64,000 nucleotides of DNA from Flaccisagitta enflata. Taxonomy: Eukaryota > Chaetognatha > Sagittoidea > Aphragmophora. The position numbers and the translations under genes are program-made. A model generated the notes under the pieces. That model ran no database searches. It saw only the letters and a list, made by a program, of their open reading frames with translations, and had not been told where the DNA came from. Location: positions 46,314,001 through 46,378,000 of the forward strand of contig OZ231128.1 in assembly GCA_965153355.1 (NCBI GenBank), written 5' to 3'. This document shows, in pieces, positions 1-13,555 of this stretch (the stretch's first letter is position 1; each line of letters begins with the position of its first letter).

Positions 1-235
1 TTAAAGAAAATATTATGAAAATTTTTCAATCTAGACCAATCCCAGTTCTGTATCTCAAACAGTCAAGCTAGAACTTTGCAAAAAAATAAAACATTAATTT
101 GCTAAAATGCATTTCTACATAGGGATTGCGAAACTGAAATAGGCAATGTTTCTATGAAAAAAAGATAGCAATACCAGATTGGTGCCAAAAAGAAGTACTT
201 TTGAAGGGTTTTCAAATGACCTAAGATTTTAATGG

Positions 236-750
236 TTTTTTTTTTATTCATAGGTAAAATTAGTTATCCAAAAGTGCATCTTTTTTATTGAGTGGTGTGG
301 TACGTCATTTTTAGCGGAGAGGGATGGTGCAATATTGCGTTTTTTTTTTTTTTGCTCGGGAAAATCTTACAAAAAATGCATTTCTACATCACTACCCATC
401 CACGATGATTTCTTAACACCGAGCTACTTATTCTCATTTGCATCACTACAACAATAGTTGCGGGCTAGCAACTAAAAAAGGCTTTGTCCGTCCGTCTGTT
501 GGTCCATCCGTGTAAAATGTTCAATTTTACAGTTTTAAAAGCTTAATTGCGATACATTTAAAGTAGAAGTTAGCTCGAATCTTGTTATTCAGCCAGTTGC
601 AAAAACATTCGGAAAAATTCGGAGGAATAATGTAGTTATTTGTGGGAATCCGAAACAACAGAAAAAATGTATCATTTGTCCGAAATATTTCGGACTATCG
701 AATATTCCCTCCATGCCTAGTAGAAAGTGATTTAAGTTGAGAGGGAGCAG
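236..750. other. Non-coding; decayed ACGG element tail
   Basis: At about 462-515 there is a minus-orientation type B tail: GTTGC...GCAACT hairpin, GGCTTTGTCCGTCC and degenerate CCGT units. The rest is AT-rich, including CGGAAAAATTCGG and ATTTCGGACTATCG stretches, with no gene visible. Confidence 0.5.
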
Positions 751-1488
751 GGCAGCGGCCCCAAAGGGGACAAAGTCCTGTAGAACTCAGGGGGAATCTG
801 TCCGTCTGTCCGTCCATCCGACCATCCGTCCGCCGGTCCTTCTGTCTGCCTTCCTTCTGTCCAGGATGCCCTGTTATTCAAATTTTCATTGAATACCATG
901 GAGAAATGACAAAAGGCAGTATATGGACAATGGTACCCTTGCCATTCTTGAATAGTTTGTAGGTTAAATTGAGGGAGAAGCAGGCCAGGATCCGGGTCTC
1001 TGAGGCCAGAATCTGGGTCTCAGAGACCAACTTCTTGGTCTCAGGCCAGGATTTGAGTCTCTGAGGTCAAGATTTGGGTCTCTGAGGCTAGGATTTAGGT
1101 CTTTGGGGCCAGAACCTAGGTCTTTGAGGTCAGAATCTGGGTCCCAGAGGTCAGATTCTGGCTCTCTAAGATTAGAATGTGGGTTTTAGAAGCCAGAATC
1201 TAAGTTTAAGGGGCCCAAAAAATAGAACTCAGGCCAGAATTCAGGTTTTCTAGCCAGATTTGGGCCATTTTGCCTGGGTTAGGCCCATTTTGCCTGGATT
1301 TGGCCCATTTTGCCTGGATTTGGGCCATTTTGTTTGGATTTGGGCCATACAGTTTGGATTTGGGCCCCAAAGGAGACGAAGCCCTGAGGATGGGGCAGGG
1401 GGGGGACGGACGTACGTACGTAAGGACGGACAGATTCCCCCTGTGTTCTAGAGGACTTTGTCCCCTTTGGGGCCGCTGCCCAAAAAAG
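751..1488 (+). mobile_element. AGCGGCC element with tandem-repeat core
   Basis: GGCAGCGGCCCCAAAGGGGA at the left is mirrored by an inverted copy ending GGCCGCTGCCCAAAAAAG at the right. Just inside both lie ACGG/CCGT-type runs. The core has two tandem families: imperfect 25-30-bp units containing TCTGAGGCCAGAATCTGGGT (about 970-1,245) and about five 21-bp units of the type GGGCCATTTTGCCTGGATTT (1,261-1,365). The usual AACAAG leader is not recognisable. Confidence 0.7.
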
Positions 1489-1795
1489 ACGCATTTTTAA
1501 ATGGTCAATTTAGCCAATGAATGTTTATAAAACTGATTAAAATCTTAGACCATTTTAAAGCCCTTTGAAAGTAATTTCATTTAGCGCCAATCTGGTATTG
1601 CTTCCTTTTTTCGTTTAGAAATGGCATCAATCTGAGTAAAATTTTTGCCTGTTTCAGTTTCGCAATCCCTGTATGAAAAATGCATTTTAGCAAAATAGTG
1701 CTTCTCTTTGCAGAGCTCTTGCTTCTAAACGGTTTGAGATACAGACTTAGGATTAATCTAGAATGAACGATTTTTTGAAAATCTTTGAATCAGAC

Positions 1796-2282
1796 TCAAC
1801 AGAAACTAGTTCAAATTGTTTTTTTTTTATCTGTTTTATCATCAAATAAAGAGGTGCGTCTTTTTTTTTATTCGCGTGGTATTGTAGCTGGTTGCGGCTG
1901 GTCAAAATAAGCAAGAGTCTCGACTCCAGAGGATGTGGTTACAGGTGGTCAAAGTCTCTGAGATATTAGGAAAACACCAGCGGAGCTAATGTGGTCTTAT
2001 TTCGATGGATAATAGCAGTACAGAAATTACGGAACGAGATACGCAATTTAAGGTCATGCAATCTAAGATGAAACACAAACAAGATGATTAAAATTTAAAA
2101 GACTCAATTCAAAGAACAGATAGCGGATGTCCAAAAAAAAAAAGGATCTGGGTTCCACTTGAGATGCGATATCATGAATCCTTTGGGCTTTGTCAACTCG
2201 GACCACAAAGACGCTCTTGTCACGCTTGGCTCGTCCCTTCGTCTGTTCTCCTTCATATCTCATTGCTCATTTTCTTCATTAA
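1796..2282. other. Non-coding, no element recognised
   Basis: AT-rich sequence. A 66-codon minus-strand frame at 2,063-2,263 is the only notable open stretch. It has no recognisable domain and only weak splice-like flanks. Confidence 0.4.
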
Positions 2283-2550
2283 GGGGGCGTTTCTAGTCAG
2301 AGACAATCGCGTTTTTAACAGGCCACTCGGTCGCTCGCTCCATTTGTTCGCTCGCATCGCTCATTCCGCTCACTCGCTCTGCAGTGCTCTGCTTTGCTGC
2401 GCTTGCCTCACTTGCTTGCTCCATCATAGGCTTGCTCATTCACTTCGCTCACTCCCTCGTGGGACAGATGAAATTCTTGAATATGCGTTCACGCTGTGAC
2501 CGCATTTCACAGGAACGAACGCGTTTTTCATCTTCACTAGAAACACGCCC
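2283..2550. mobile_element. PIF/Harbinger-like MITE
   Basis: The ends GGGGGCGTTTCTAGT and ACTAGAAACACGCCC are inverted repeats flanked by TAA on both sides (2,280-2,282 and 2,551-2,553). TAA/TTA duplications with G-rich ends are typical of PIF/Harbinger. The interior has GCTCGCTC-type repeats. A diverged copy lies at about 11,200-11,480 and a fragment at about 20,385-20,460. Confidence 0.75.
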
Positions 2551-2575
2551 TAAGATGTCTTCACAGTCAACTGCG

Positions 2576-2812
<237 letters not shown>

Positions 2813-3109
2813 TTCGCCGGCCGCATCTCACCTCATGTCCAACTTGTGCTTCGTCTAGTAATAATCTCGTGCTTCATCTTGTGTGAAATTCACGTTTCAT
2901 TTTGTATCTTTCTCGTATTTCGTCAGGCGTCAACCAAGCGTTTCATCTTGTGTGCATTGTCTTGTGTGCATTGTCTCAAATTCGCGTCTTGTCTTACACC
3001 ACCCGGTTATACAGATACGAGGATGCATCTGATAATGCAGCAATTTCAAGCCAAGCACTTGGTCCAATTGTGCCGCAAATTCGAATCTAGTCATCTTTGT
3101 CCCAAAGTG
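2813..3109. other. Non-coding, TCGTGCTTCATCTTGTGT-type degenerate repeats
   Basis: Contains several imperfect copies of a TTTCATCTTGTGTGCATTGT-like phrase and nothing resembling a gene. Confidence 0.4.
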
Positions 3110-3291
3110 ATGCATTTTACACCCTTCTCTGTCGGTCTGCTGGTCCGTCGGTCCGTCCGTTGGTCACACTATACTTTTTTGAATTTTTGCAGTATTTGGC
3201 CTCACCGCTCCTGCCCAAATGATGGAGTGACCTCAAATATGGCCCCTGCCCATCCGCACGCGACTGGGGTAGCCGTGTATCCGGCCTTGTT
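3110..3291 (-). mobile_element. ACGG element, type A
   Basis: Ends at 3,291 with AACAAG read on the minus strand, followed by the GGATACACGGCTACCCCAGT box, tag GTCGCGTGC and GGGCAGGGGC. (CCGT) units lie near 3,125-3,165. The 3' hairpin end is eroded. Confidence 0.7.
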
Positions 3292-3345
3292 CGATCTAAT
3301 TATCAAGCTTCCAATGTAGGTTCCCATGTGGGTTCCAATGTGCGA

Positions 3346-3516
3346 CTTTTTAGTTGCTGACATGCTGTGTTGGTGCGTCCATCTGTCCGTCCATTCATCC
3401 ATCAGCCCGTCTGTCCATCGGTCCATCTGTAACACTTTCTTAAATTGCGAGTGGTTTTCGCATTACTGCCCCTGCCCAACCGGCCGCAACTGGGTTGCCA
3501 TTGTTCCGGCCTTGTT
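3346..3516 (-). mobile_element. ACGG element, GTTGC-tag variant
   Basis: The 3' side reads AGTTGCTGAC and the 5' side GGCCGCAACT in plus-strand order, so both ends share the C-to-T change relative to type A (AGTTGC with GCAACT). The core has CCGT/CCAT units. The element ends in the minus-strand AACAAGG at 3,516. Confidence 0.65.
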
Positions 3517-3619
3517 TTAGTTCAAGCTTGTTAGTCCCGATGTGATTACGCGGTGTCTTCATTTCGTGGTCGCATTTGTCTTCATCTTGCTCATAAAATC
3601 TTCCAGCCAAATTATCCGT

Positions 3620-4460
3620 TTCATTATCATCGTCGTCTTCGTTGTCGTCTCCGTTATCGTCGTTGTTGTCGTCGTCGTTTTCGTCGTCGTTGTTGTCATC
3701 GTCGTTGTTGTGATCATCGTCACTGTCACCAATGTAACTATCATCTTTTTTTTTTCGTTTTCGTTTTCAACGGCGACGTAGAAGTCAATGCCGCCAATAT
3801 GATCATCGTTGTTGTTGATGCCAGACACTTATGATTGGAGACTAATCACTCGGATTTTTGTTGATTGACGTTTAGCTTCACCTTCAATGTAACTTACGTT
3901 TTTAGGATCGGATGTTGTTGTTTTCACCAATAATATTTTTACATCATAAAAAATCATATTCGTCATCTTTTGATCTTTATTGTCTTCACTATCATCATCG
4001 TTACCGCCATATTCATAATCTTTATCTTCAAGAAAGTCGTCGACGTCGTCGTCATCGACGTCATCGTCGTCATCGTCGTCATCGTCATCTCTGTCGTCAT
4101 CGTCTTTTCCGTCGGCGCCGGTGTTTTACTTTTTGTTTTTCGTTATGTGTCGATGACTGGTTTCTCACCGCGACCTCCGTTGCTGCCTCCTTCGATGCCA
4201 TTGACTTAGCAAAGATACACTCAACTCTACTACCATCATTGTCGCCGCCACCGCCGCCGCCACCACCAACATCTTCAACACCTTCGCCGCCACCTCCACC
4301 GTGCTCATCAACCGCAGCGTCCTTCAAAATTCCCATTATTAGTGAGGTTACCACCGCTGCCATTATTGCAAGCGTCATCACTGGCGCTATTTCTGCTGTG
4401 CGATCTCCACCGATGTAGCATCAACGCCCCCCCCTAGCCCCACCCCCCCCCCCCCAAATC
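3620..4460. repeat. Trinucleotide-rich stretches (GTC/GTT, GCC) and a C tract
   Basis: GTTGTCGTC-type repeats at about 3,630-3,725 and 4,035-4,110, CCGCCACC repeats at 4,240-4,310 and a C-rich run at 4,427-4,457. The open frames here (168 and 94 codons) are low-complexity by-products of stop-free triplets; I see no domain. Confidence 0.75.
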
Positions 4461-4568
4461 CTCTACCACTACGATTGGTGTGGCGCGATTGTCGTTGCAA
4501 TCGATTCTGGTCTCTACAACATGAGGGATTTGCTCCTCTCCTAACTGTGTCGCCTCACCGAAGATGAA

Positions 4569-4812
<244 letters not shown>

Positions 4813-5745
4813 ACCACAACGTTTACCTCCATTTAAAGAATGCAGAGGTGGTCACTGATGGGCATTGTTAAGGAGCTGATGATGGGATGACTTTTGCACT
4901 CAACGAGTTCGGTTTCCAGTTCATCTATTTACTTTCCTAATGCAGCAAGCTTGCCCGCAGTGCGTCGGCTAGTTGGTCCGTCCGTCGGTTCAACCGTCCG
5001 TCATTTCTTATATTAGCGTTCAAAGGCGTCCACAGGCGGTCAAAGGTGTCCACAGGCGTTTACAGGCGTTCATGGGCGTTCACGTCAGTTTTCCCCGTTG
5101 GCAACCGGCGCTCGTCAATATTTAGATGGCACCGCGCAAAATGGATTTCTTTCTCTTTTTTCCGTCTGCTGTTTGGTTGTTTTGGAGACTGATTGGAAAT
5201 TGGCATCAAAATTGTTTAAGGATTGATGAGAAGAAAGGGAAATGGAGTGTTTGATGCAAATGAATTGATAATTCCATGAGATTCTGCTGTAGAGGAAAGG
5301 GATGATGCATGATTCGATGGAGCAAGGATGAGTAATGTTTGTTTCATCTTTCCACGCAGACTGATAAGTCGAGTTCTGGCAAGTTAGTATTCTAACCGGC
5401 GGTGATCAAAAGGGGTTAGGGGAGGGGTGGGAGGGCCAGGCCAGGATTTAAAATTATCAATGAAGAATATATTGTTTATGGGTCCAATTAAGAGGTGAAA
5501 ATGTGGTATGTGTGCAAGTGAATTTGTGTAAAAAAGGAAAGGGAGGGGGGGTTGTTCACTGAAGGCGTATTATTGCCTGAGAATGTTTTGTGAGCTTGGA
5601 AAATGAATCTGGGGTGGAGTCATGAGTAGTTTGAGTAGATGCTATCATGATGATGGGCACAGATTATTGGGCCTCGAAGCAAACATGCCGCGAAAACGAT
5701 ACTACCAACTATCTTATCTCTCTTATTTTTCTGTCTATCTTACAC
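4813..5745. other. Non-coding; ACGG fragment and GGCGTTCACA tandem units
   Basis: At about 4,975-5,010 a short CCGT run (GGTCCGTCCGTCGGTT) marks a decayed ACGG element. At 5,025-5,090 about seven imperfect 10-11-bp units of the form AGGCGTTCAC follow. The remaining 600 bp show nothing recognisable. Confidence 0.45.
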
Positions 5746-5747
5746 CA

Positions 5748-5917
<170 letters not shown>

Positions 5918-6012
5918 AGGCAAATGTATCATTATCTCCCGGGTAATTTCAAGTACAAGCGCGAACCTCAAGACAAAGACTCAAGCTGTTTGGTCTGTTG
6001 GACAAGTCTTTT

Positions 6013-6152
6013 ATAGTCGTGGACACGCGACTCCAGACCTTGCTGTGTCGGTCGGTCGGTTGGTCGGTAACGTTTTATATATGTGAGCGGTTTTTTGCCA
6101 TACTACCACCGCCGACCCGTCCGCAACTGGGGACCCATATCTCCGGCCTCGT
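6013..6152 (-). mobile_element. ACGG element, short (140 bp)
   Basis: Starts with an AGTCGTGGACACGCGACT hairpin and CGGTCGGTCGGTTGG units. It ends with CGTCCGCAACTGGGG and CCGGCCTCGTT, the minus-strand start. The two tags (GTCGTGGAC, GTCCGCAAC) match by inversion except for two transitions. Its tag is intermediate between types A and B. Confidence 0.7.
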
Positions 6153-6494
6153 TTCGTTTCTATCAGCGATTAGATGTGACAAGACAAATACCCTGGGATC
6201 ATGACATGTGAAGATTTGTCTTCCTTTACGATATTGTATTATCAACAACATACAGATAACAGAATAAAAGTTGCAAAACCTCATTGTTGACGATAATCGC
6301 ATAACTATAAAGGTGAAGACTTTGCCGCCCCTCTAATCAATTCATAAACAAAGAAGACTTTCAACCCTGAAACAGTGATTTAACGTGTAAAGAAGTGTTT
6401 TAAGCTTCACTGATTTCCTTCAATAGCATGCTTATGCATAATTATGAATGCGTGCGCGCATTGCTTACTACAGCCGATGTGGGATGACACAAGT

Positions 6495-6495
<1 letters not shown>

Positions 6496-6580
<85 letters not shown>
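6496..6580. repeat. (CA)n microsatellite
   Basis: About 42 CA units immediately before the TA-flanked element that starts at 6,587. Confidence 0.95.
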
Positions 6581-6584
<4 letters not shown>

Positions 6585-7062
6585 TACTATCTAGGGCATA
6601 ACTGTGTAGACAAGGGTTTGTAACAATAACTCTGCTTAGAATAACAAATCTTTATAAAATCAGTGAGATTCTGAAACTACTTCCGCAAACCGCATCTGTC
6701 TAGCTCAAGCCATTTAGAAATGACAAGCAAAACGAGATTGATACCCCATATGAAAAGAAGCAAAAATATTGCATCTAGATTTCTGCAATTAGTATCAAAG
6801 TTATTCTTTAAACAGATTTAAGGTTTTTTCATCCAATTTTACATTCCTGCTGCAAAACCATTTCCTGTCTGATTCCAGCCCTATTTAATTGTCGTGGTTG
6901 AAAATAATGCTTAGGGAAGCACATAGAATTGACTGATATAAATGATCTTAAACAATTCTTAAGGAGAGGAAATTCATAGTGCATTTATACAATAAACTTA
7001 TTTGGAAATGTTGGAAAACCCATATTCAAAGACTGACTGTCACTTAAAGAGGTAATGTTACT

Positions 7063-7549
7063 TATGAAAGTTGGACAACATTACTACTCAACCCTACTTT
7101 ACTAAAGGATGAGAGCCTTTGGAGCTCTCACTGGTGTTTAATCCGGACCCATCACAACTATCCTTAGTAGTCAAAAAAACCAAGTCTATCTTAACATTAT
7201 CATGAAATAATTCAAGACAACAATCCAACCAGAAAGAAAAAATCCATAATTTTAACCTGTTTGCTACAAGTGCCATTGACAAGAAAGAGTACCAGATGAT
7301 TGTGCTGAACTGTGGACGCTTAGTCCCTCACATCCATCTGATCTTCCCATTGTAAAAGGTTCATGCAACCCACAACCTAAAATCAAAATTCTTTCCACTG
7401 AATGAGACCGTTCACTCAAACATTCCATGTCAACCCAAAATAAAAAGATGCATAGTAGTTAGCATATCCCTATTATTTATAGCGAACAAATTACCAAATG
7501 ATGATGTAGCTATCCAAGGATAATCTAGATATCAAAGGCAATGTTGTTA
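7063..7549. repeat. Direct repeat, copy 1 of 2 (487 bp)
   Basis: Matches 7,628-8,114 with an offset of exactly 565 bp; I find one mismatch (TTATTTATAG against TTATTCATAG). Confidence 0.95.
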
Positions 7550-7627
7550 AAAACCATACCATTAGAGGCAAGAATCGAGAATCAACCATATGGGATCGCC
7601 GGCATTCTATACCATGGTACTGAAATA

Positions 7628-8114
7628 TATGAAAGTTGGACAACATTACTACTCAACCCTACTTTACTAAAGGATGAGAGCCTTTGGAGCTCTCACTGGT
7701 GTTTAATCCGGACCCATCACAACTATCCTTAGTAGTCAAAAAAACCAAGTCTATCTTAACATTATCATGAAATAATTCAAGACAACAATCCAACCAGAAA
7801 GAAAAAATCCATAATTTTAACCTGTTTGCTACAAGTGCCATTGACAAGAAAGAGTACCAGATGATTGTGCTGAACTGTGGACGCTTAGTCCCTCACATCC
7901 ATCTGATCTTCCCATTGTAAAAGGTTCATGCAACCCACAACCTAAAATCAAAATTCTTTCCACTGAATGAGACCGTTCACTCAAACATTCCATGTCAACC
8001 CAAAATAAAAAGATGCATAGTAGTTAGCATATCCCTATTATTCATAGCGAACAAATTACCAAATGATGATGTAGCTATCCAAGGATAATCTAGATATCAA
8101 AGGCAATGTTGTTA
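7628..8114. repeat. Direct repeat, copy 2 of 2 (487 bp)
   Basis: Second copy of 7,063-7,549, separated from it by 78 bp of single-copy sequence. Near-identity means a very recent duplication or an assembly artefact. Confidence 0.95.
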
Positions 8115-8216
8115 TAACAATGTTGTTATAACATATTTGAAAGGTTTTTTTAAAGATTATTTTTGAATTAAAAAGCCAACTAGTATACTGTCTACATACT
8201 TTTGCTCTAGATAGTA

Positions 8217-8526
8217 TTCACATATTTACCACATGTAAACAAATCTTCCGCTGTGGAATATTTTGAAGGGGTCTCCATGTAAACAAATTGAGCCTTAGAC
8301 CCGTTTACATTTTTAAATAGACTACCCTTTTTAACCAAAATGGTAGTTGTAAAGCTACGAACTCATGTATCCTGCATAGTGGGATGTAGCAGTGACCAGA
8401 CTAGTGATATTTACTTGAGCATCCCATGAATTTTCCCACACCATTTTGTAGGCAAGAAATACTTTATCTAACTACAGTTTACACTAATCTTGATAGATTT
8501 GTGTTACCCTTTATGAAGATCTCATG
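8217..8526. other. Non-coding, nothing recognised
   Basis: AT-rich single-copy-looking sequence between the TIR element and the AGCGGCC element. Confidence 0.4.
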
Positions 8527-9031
8527 GCAAATAGTCGCAAAAGCGTTAGATGGTCAGCGGTACCCGTGCCCTGCTTAAGTGGGTTGTGGTTGAAGTTGAG
8601 GGGGGAGCAGGGCAGCGGCCCCGAAGGAGTCGATGACCTATGCTTTCACACATATGGGGAATTTTCTCCTCCTTCTTCACCTTCTCCTCCTCCTCCGCAC
8701 CCCCCCTCCACTCAGCCTCCAGGCCCATATCTCAGCCTGGAGGCCCATATTCCAGCCTCAAGACCCAAATCCCAGTCTTGAGGCCCAAATCCCTAGAGAC
8801 TGGAATCTGGGCCTTGGGGTTGGAATTTGGGCCTTGAGGGTGGGATTTGGGCCTCAAGACTGGGATTTGGGCCTCGAGGCTGGAATATGGGCCTCCAGGC
8901 TGAGATATGGGCCTGGACGCTGGGGGGAGGGGGGGTACAAAGGAGGAGGAGAAGGAGAAGAAGGAGGAGAAAATTCCCCATATGTGTGAAAGCATAGGTC
9001 ATCGACCCCTTCGGGGCCGCTGCCCAAAAAG
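8527..9031 (+). mobile_element. AGCGGCC element with a long palindromic core
   Basis: The leader AATAGTCGCAAAAGCGTTAG (shared with 41,232) is followed by TGGTCAGCGGTACCCG, a GCCCTGC...GCAGGGC hairpin, then GGGCAGCGGCCCCGAAGG. The inverted end GGCCGCTGCCCAAAAAGGG closes it. The core is tandem 20-21-bp units of AGGCCCAAATCCCAGTCTTG type that invert near 8,815, so both strands carry the same ORF (LSHIWGIFSS...) mirrored about that centre. Confidence 0.75.
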
Positions 9032-9127
9032 GGCCTCATATCCAACAAAGATGTAATTTTCATTTTCTTTCTTTCTTGACGCAGCAAAAAAATCAGCAAT
9101 GACGCACAGTCTTTTCACGCATCTTCA

Positions 9128-9238
<111 letters not shown>

Positions 9239-9442
9239 TTCATGTCAACTGGTTTATGCCTTTGGGAATGAGCTCGTAATCGTTTTACCGCCTGGAAAAT
9301 GGAGAGAAGAAAAAACTTTCTTCTTTTTTTCTAAACTTGCGTAAGGGCAGGGTAACGAACTCAGACGACACTCCCAACAAACTACCCACGACACGAGGCG
9401 ACGACGGAAAATCAATTACCGTCATACCGAGTGTATCGAAAC

Positions 9443-9700
9443 AACAAGTGACGCAAGGTCACAATATCGTTGCGGATGGGTGGGCAGGGGCATCCAACCC
9501 CCATCCTTACCCCAACCACACCCCCAACCCCCCTCCAACACACTCACACACAACAATTCCAACTGCAGCATCATAAATACGCGTTTTTCGTTTTCCAACT
9601 CGAGCGTGACCAACGGACCGATGGACCGACGGACCAATGGACCAATGAACCAACGGACTAACGGACAGACAAAGCCTCTTATAGAGTTGCGTGTCAAGCA
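9443..9700 (+). mobile_element. ACGG element, type B
   Basis: AACAAGTGACGCAAGGTCAC start, tag GTTGCGGAT with GGGTGGGCAGGGGC, a CCCCAACC-rich part, ACGG/ATGG units at 9,610-9,670, then CAAAGCCTCTTATAGAGTTG. The hairpin end is partly lost (GTGTCAAGC). Confidence 0.8.
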
Positions 9701-9988
9701 TGGTACAGCAGAGACGAAGCAGGGGAGCAAGAGCCAAGTCCAGAAACGCATTTTGAATGTTAGGGTAGATTCTTGAGCTTACTTGGTGTAAGATTAAGAA
9801 TTCACTAAAGCTTAGTCAAAAATGTTGAATAAACGTCACTTGTCCACGCGATTTGTGAGCAAGAATTAGGGAAGGAATTCATTTACAAGTTCATTACTTA
9901 ACGAGAAACAAAAAATAGCCCAATTGAGGTCAACGTTACTGCAGAGAAGAGTTGCAAATGTGCAAATGCAATAAAGAGAAGAGAAAGA

Positions 9989-9991
<3 letters not shown>

Positions 9992-10067
<76 letters not shown>

Positions 10068-10118
10068 GAGACAGAGAGAGAAAGAAAGAGAGACAGAGAA
10101 AGAGAGAGACCGAGAAAG
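9992..10118. repeat. (GA)n microsatellite with GACA interruptions
   Basis: A pure GA run to about 10,058, then mixed GAGA/GACA units to about 10,118. Confidence 0.95.
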
Positions 10119-11195
10119 AATTTGAGCAAGAAAGAGAAATGGAAAAAAGATAGGATATGAGAAATGGGACTGCGTGACATCAGACACCATTATGAGGGTT
10201 TATTAGGTTAATCATTTTATGACCAAAACACATTAAAAGGATATTCACTGGGATATAAGAGTTCGAGGGAGACAGAATTATGATAAACTCATCACTAGAG
10301 GGAGACACGTGGTTCTAAGAGCTTTGGCTCATTGGGAACCTCAATTGGTACGTCTATCCGTCCATTTGGAGAACTTTTTGGCTTTTCACGTCCATCCACG
10401 ATTATTCAACGCAGGGGTCGTTATCTTGATATTTTAGGATCCCCCGCCATGTTTTTTTCTTCATTTTGGTCTCCATACATCAATTATGGCAAGGCAACAT
10501 GCAGTCGGCAAATGGCTATCGGTTACTCTTACCCAGTTTCCATCAATTTGTAACTTAAGTGAAGAAAAAGCAGATTCCAAGGGAATTCTAATTTTGGGAA
10601 TGTCCTCAATCAATTCAAAGTGTATGTTAGAAGAGAATGATATATATATATATATATATATATTTTCATGTGGGAACGAAGAGCACCATTCGGCGCGGTT
10701 TTATCACCCCTCTCTCAATCAGGCGAACTGGGAACACGATCAAAATTGAGAGTATAAATGACATGGGCGGACTGAAATTTGACACAGATATGGAATTTTC
10801 ATGAACGAACTTAGGCTAATACGAGTACAATATATTTTACAGTGTGTGGCTATGGGAGTGTGTTTGGCTAGAATTCTACTGTAAGATATCTTACTGATTC
10901 TGACAGTAAATTTTTTTTTTTAAACGAGGAAAATCATACAGACGAAATGCCCAAAATTTTGGTAGGTCTGAAGCGGGAGTCAAAATGCTAGAGAGCTGGA
11001 AATATTTCTGGAGAAACTATGTATTTTGTAGCGCTGCCCATGATGAAAATATATGTTCAATACTTCGATTTTATGTCCTTGCCCAAGTAAAAAATGGATG
11101 GGCAAATATTTGATTTTATGGCCTTGTCCAAGTGTTTAACGATAGACATTTTCGCATGGATTTGCAACGTCATCGAGTTCATCATAAAGCGATGA
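10119..11195. other. Non-coding, nothing recognised except (AT)n
   Basis: A short (AT)n run lies at 10,641-10,663. A phrase pair around 11,060-11,130 (TTTGATTTTATG...CCTTG.CCAAGT) is repeated once. No gene or known element is seen. Confidence 0.4.
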
Positions 11196-11199
11196 ACAT

Positions 11200-11480
11200 C
11201 CACTGAGGACGTGTTTCTTGTGACGAAGAAAAACGCGTTTGTTCCCATTGAACGCATTTACAGTAAATCACTGAACACATACTTATGAATTTCACTGTCC
11301 CACAAGGGAGTGAGAGAAGTGAGTGAGCGAGCCCGTGAACGGAGCGAGCGAGCGAGCAAAATGAGTGTATCAAAGCGGAGCTCTGCAGAGCGAGTGAGCA
11401 GAGTGAGTGGTGCAAGCAAACGAACGTAGCGAGCGACCGAGTGACCCGTTAAAAACGCGGTTGTCACGAGTAGAAACAGA
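11200..11480. mobile_element. Diverged PIF/Harbinger-like MITE
   Basis: Shares with 2,283-2,550 (in inverse orientation) the GTGTTTCTNGTGA...GAANAAACGCGTT end, the TCCCAC.AGGGAGTGAG phrase and GAGCGAGC repeats. The target duplication is not clear. Confidence 0.55.
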
Positions 11481-12228
11481 CTCACTGAGGGATTTATCTA
11501 TGGTCGTGTTTTTCTATTTGGTTCTATTGCCAAGGCTAAGTTTGAAAATGCACTGCTCTTTCATGCAAATCCGGTCCTTTCGTCTTTACAACGATTTATC
11601 TTAGCCTCTCGTGAACAATCGGAGCACTAGAAACCCTGTCAATTTTTCTTTACGCTGCTATTTATATATTTTGTTTTTTTTTCTTTTTTTAAATGAATGT
11701 TGTTTGTATGTTACTGTCGCCTCACGGCTGATGAAAATAAACACCGCATTGGGCATCAGACACTTTTCACGATGGATGATTTCACTAAACAGATAAAGCT
11801 TTCTCAGGGGAAAACACGTGTTTGTAAGGGAAATCTGTATATGGTAATAAACATCGTGTTGGCTTTTCCATTTTGATAACGCTTCCAGAGGGGTAAACAC
11901 ATGAATAACTCTAAAGCAACTGTAACATACTCATATGGTGAACTTATTGTAATTGTGCTGTAAAGTGGTTGATATATACACTTGAGATAGGGGGTAAGGA
12001 GGTGATGGTATGATTAGGTGAGCGATATGGGGGAAGATGTGTAAGTCAGAGAGCGAGAGAACCACGAGGGTAAGTCATTAGGAAAGGCTAACAAGAAGCG
12101 AAGGCGGGAGAAAAAAGGAAGAAGCCGATTATTGCCAAAATATGCAAATGAGAGCAAAAAGGGTGAGAGAGATTTCTGAGGGATTTCGGACAGATAGAAA
12201 GTTCGAGAGGGAAATGGATTGTCAGATG
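11481..12228. other. Non-coding, nothing recognised
   Basis: Two TTTTCACGATGG / AAACACGTG phrases near 11,740-11,820 hint at an old inverted element, but no boundaries can be set. Confidence 0.35.
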
Positions 12229-12462
12229 AATTGGATGGATTGGATGGATGGATGGATGGATGGATGGATGGATGGATGGATGGATGGATGGATGGATGGA
12301 TAGATGGATGGATGGATGGATGGATTAGATGGATGGATGGATGGATGGATGGATGGATGGCTGGATGGATGGATAGATGGTTGGAAGGATGGATGGATGG
12401 ATGGATGGATAAATGGATCGAAGGAAGGATGGTTGGATGGATGGATGGATGGATGGATGGAA
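12229..12462. repeat. (GGAT)n minisatellite-like tract
   Basis: About 55 GGAT units with scattered substitutions. Both strands read as Trp-Met-Asp-Gly or Ile-His-Pro-Ser repeats, which are artefacts. Confidence 0.95.
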
Positions 12463-13320
<858 letters not shown>

Positions 13321-13379
13321 TCCGGTTTGATATTAGAGGGCGTCTTGTCGTAATCGTCAAGTAATCGATTATGCTGTAA

Positions 13380-13467
13380 ATCGTTGTCGTGGTTGTTGTA
13401 GTCGTGATTAATGTTGTAGTCGTAGTTGTTGTTAACGTGGTTGTTGTAGTCGTGATTAATGTTGCAG

Positions 13468-13555
<88 letters not shown>

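Larger units (their letters stand above)
1..1790. mobile_element. Foldback/TIR element, long inverted arms (left end at window edge)
   Basis: About 1-235 is a diverged reverse complement of about 1,530-1,790. Shared blocks include GGGATTGCGAAACTGAAA, GCAATACCAGATTGG and CTAAGATTTTAAT. The arms bracket an AGCGGCC element (751-1,488). The element may begin before the window. Confidence 0.7.
6587..8214. mobile_element. Tc1/mariner-like TIR element (1.6 kb), same family as 49,995-50,583
   Basis: Left CTATCTAGGGCATAACTGTG and right CTCTAGATAG-type inverted ends, with TA at 6,585-6,586 and 8,215-8,216. The first 250 bp align with the reverse complement of 50,340-50,583, for example TCAGTGAGATTC and TTTAGAAATGACAAGCAAAA. 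The interior holds a 487-bp direct repeat. No transposase frame is visible. Confidence 0.7.

Noticed and set aside
2063-2263. 66-codon minus-strand frame with SVFVVRVDKAQRIHDIA
   Set aside because: Looks faintly protein-like, but I recognise no family, the splice-like flanks are weak and no neighbouring exon is visible.
7094-7847. Two identical 62-codon minus-strand frames
   Set aside because: They are the two copies of the 487-bp direct repeat; the peptide has no recognisable transposase motif.
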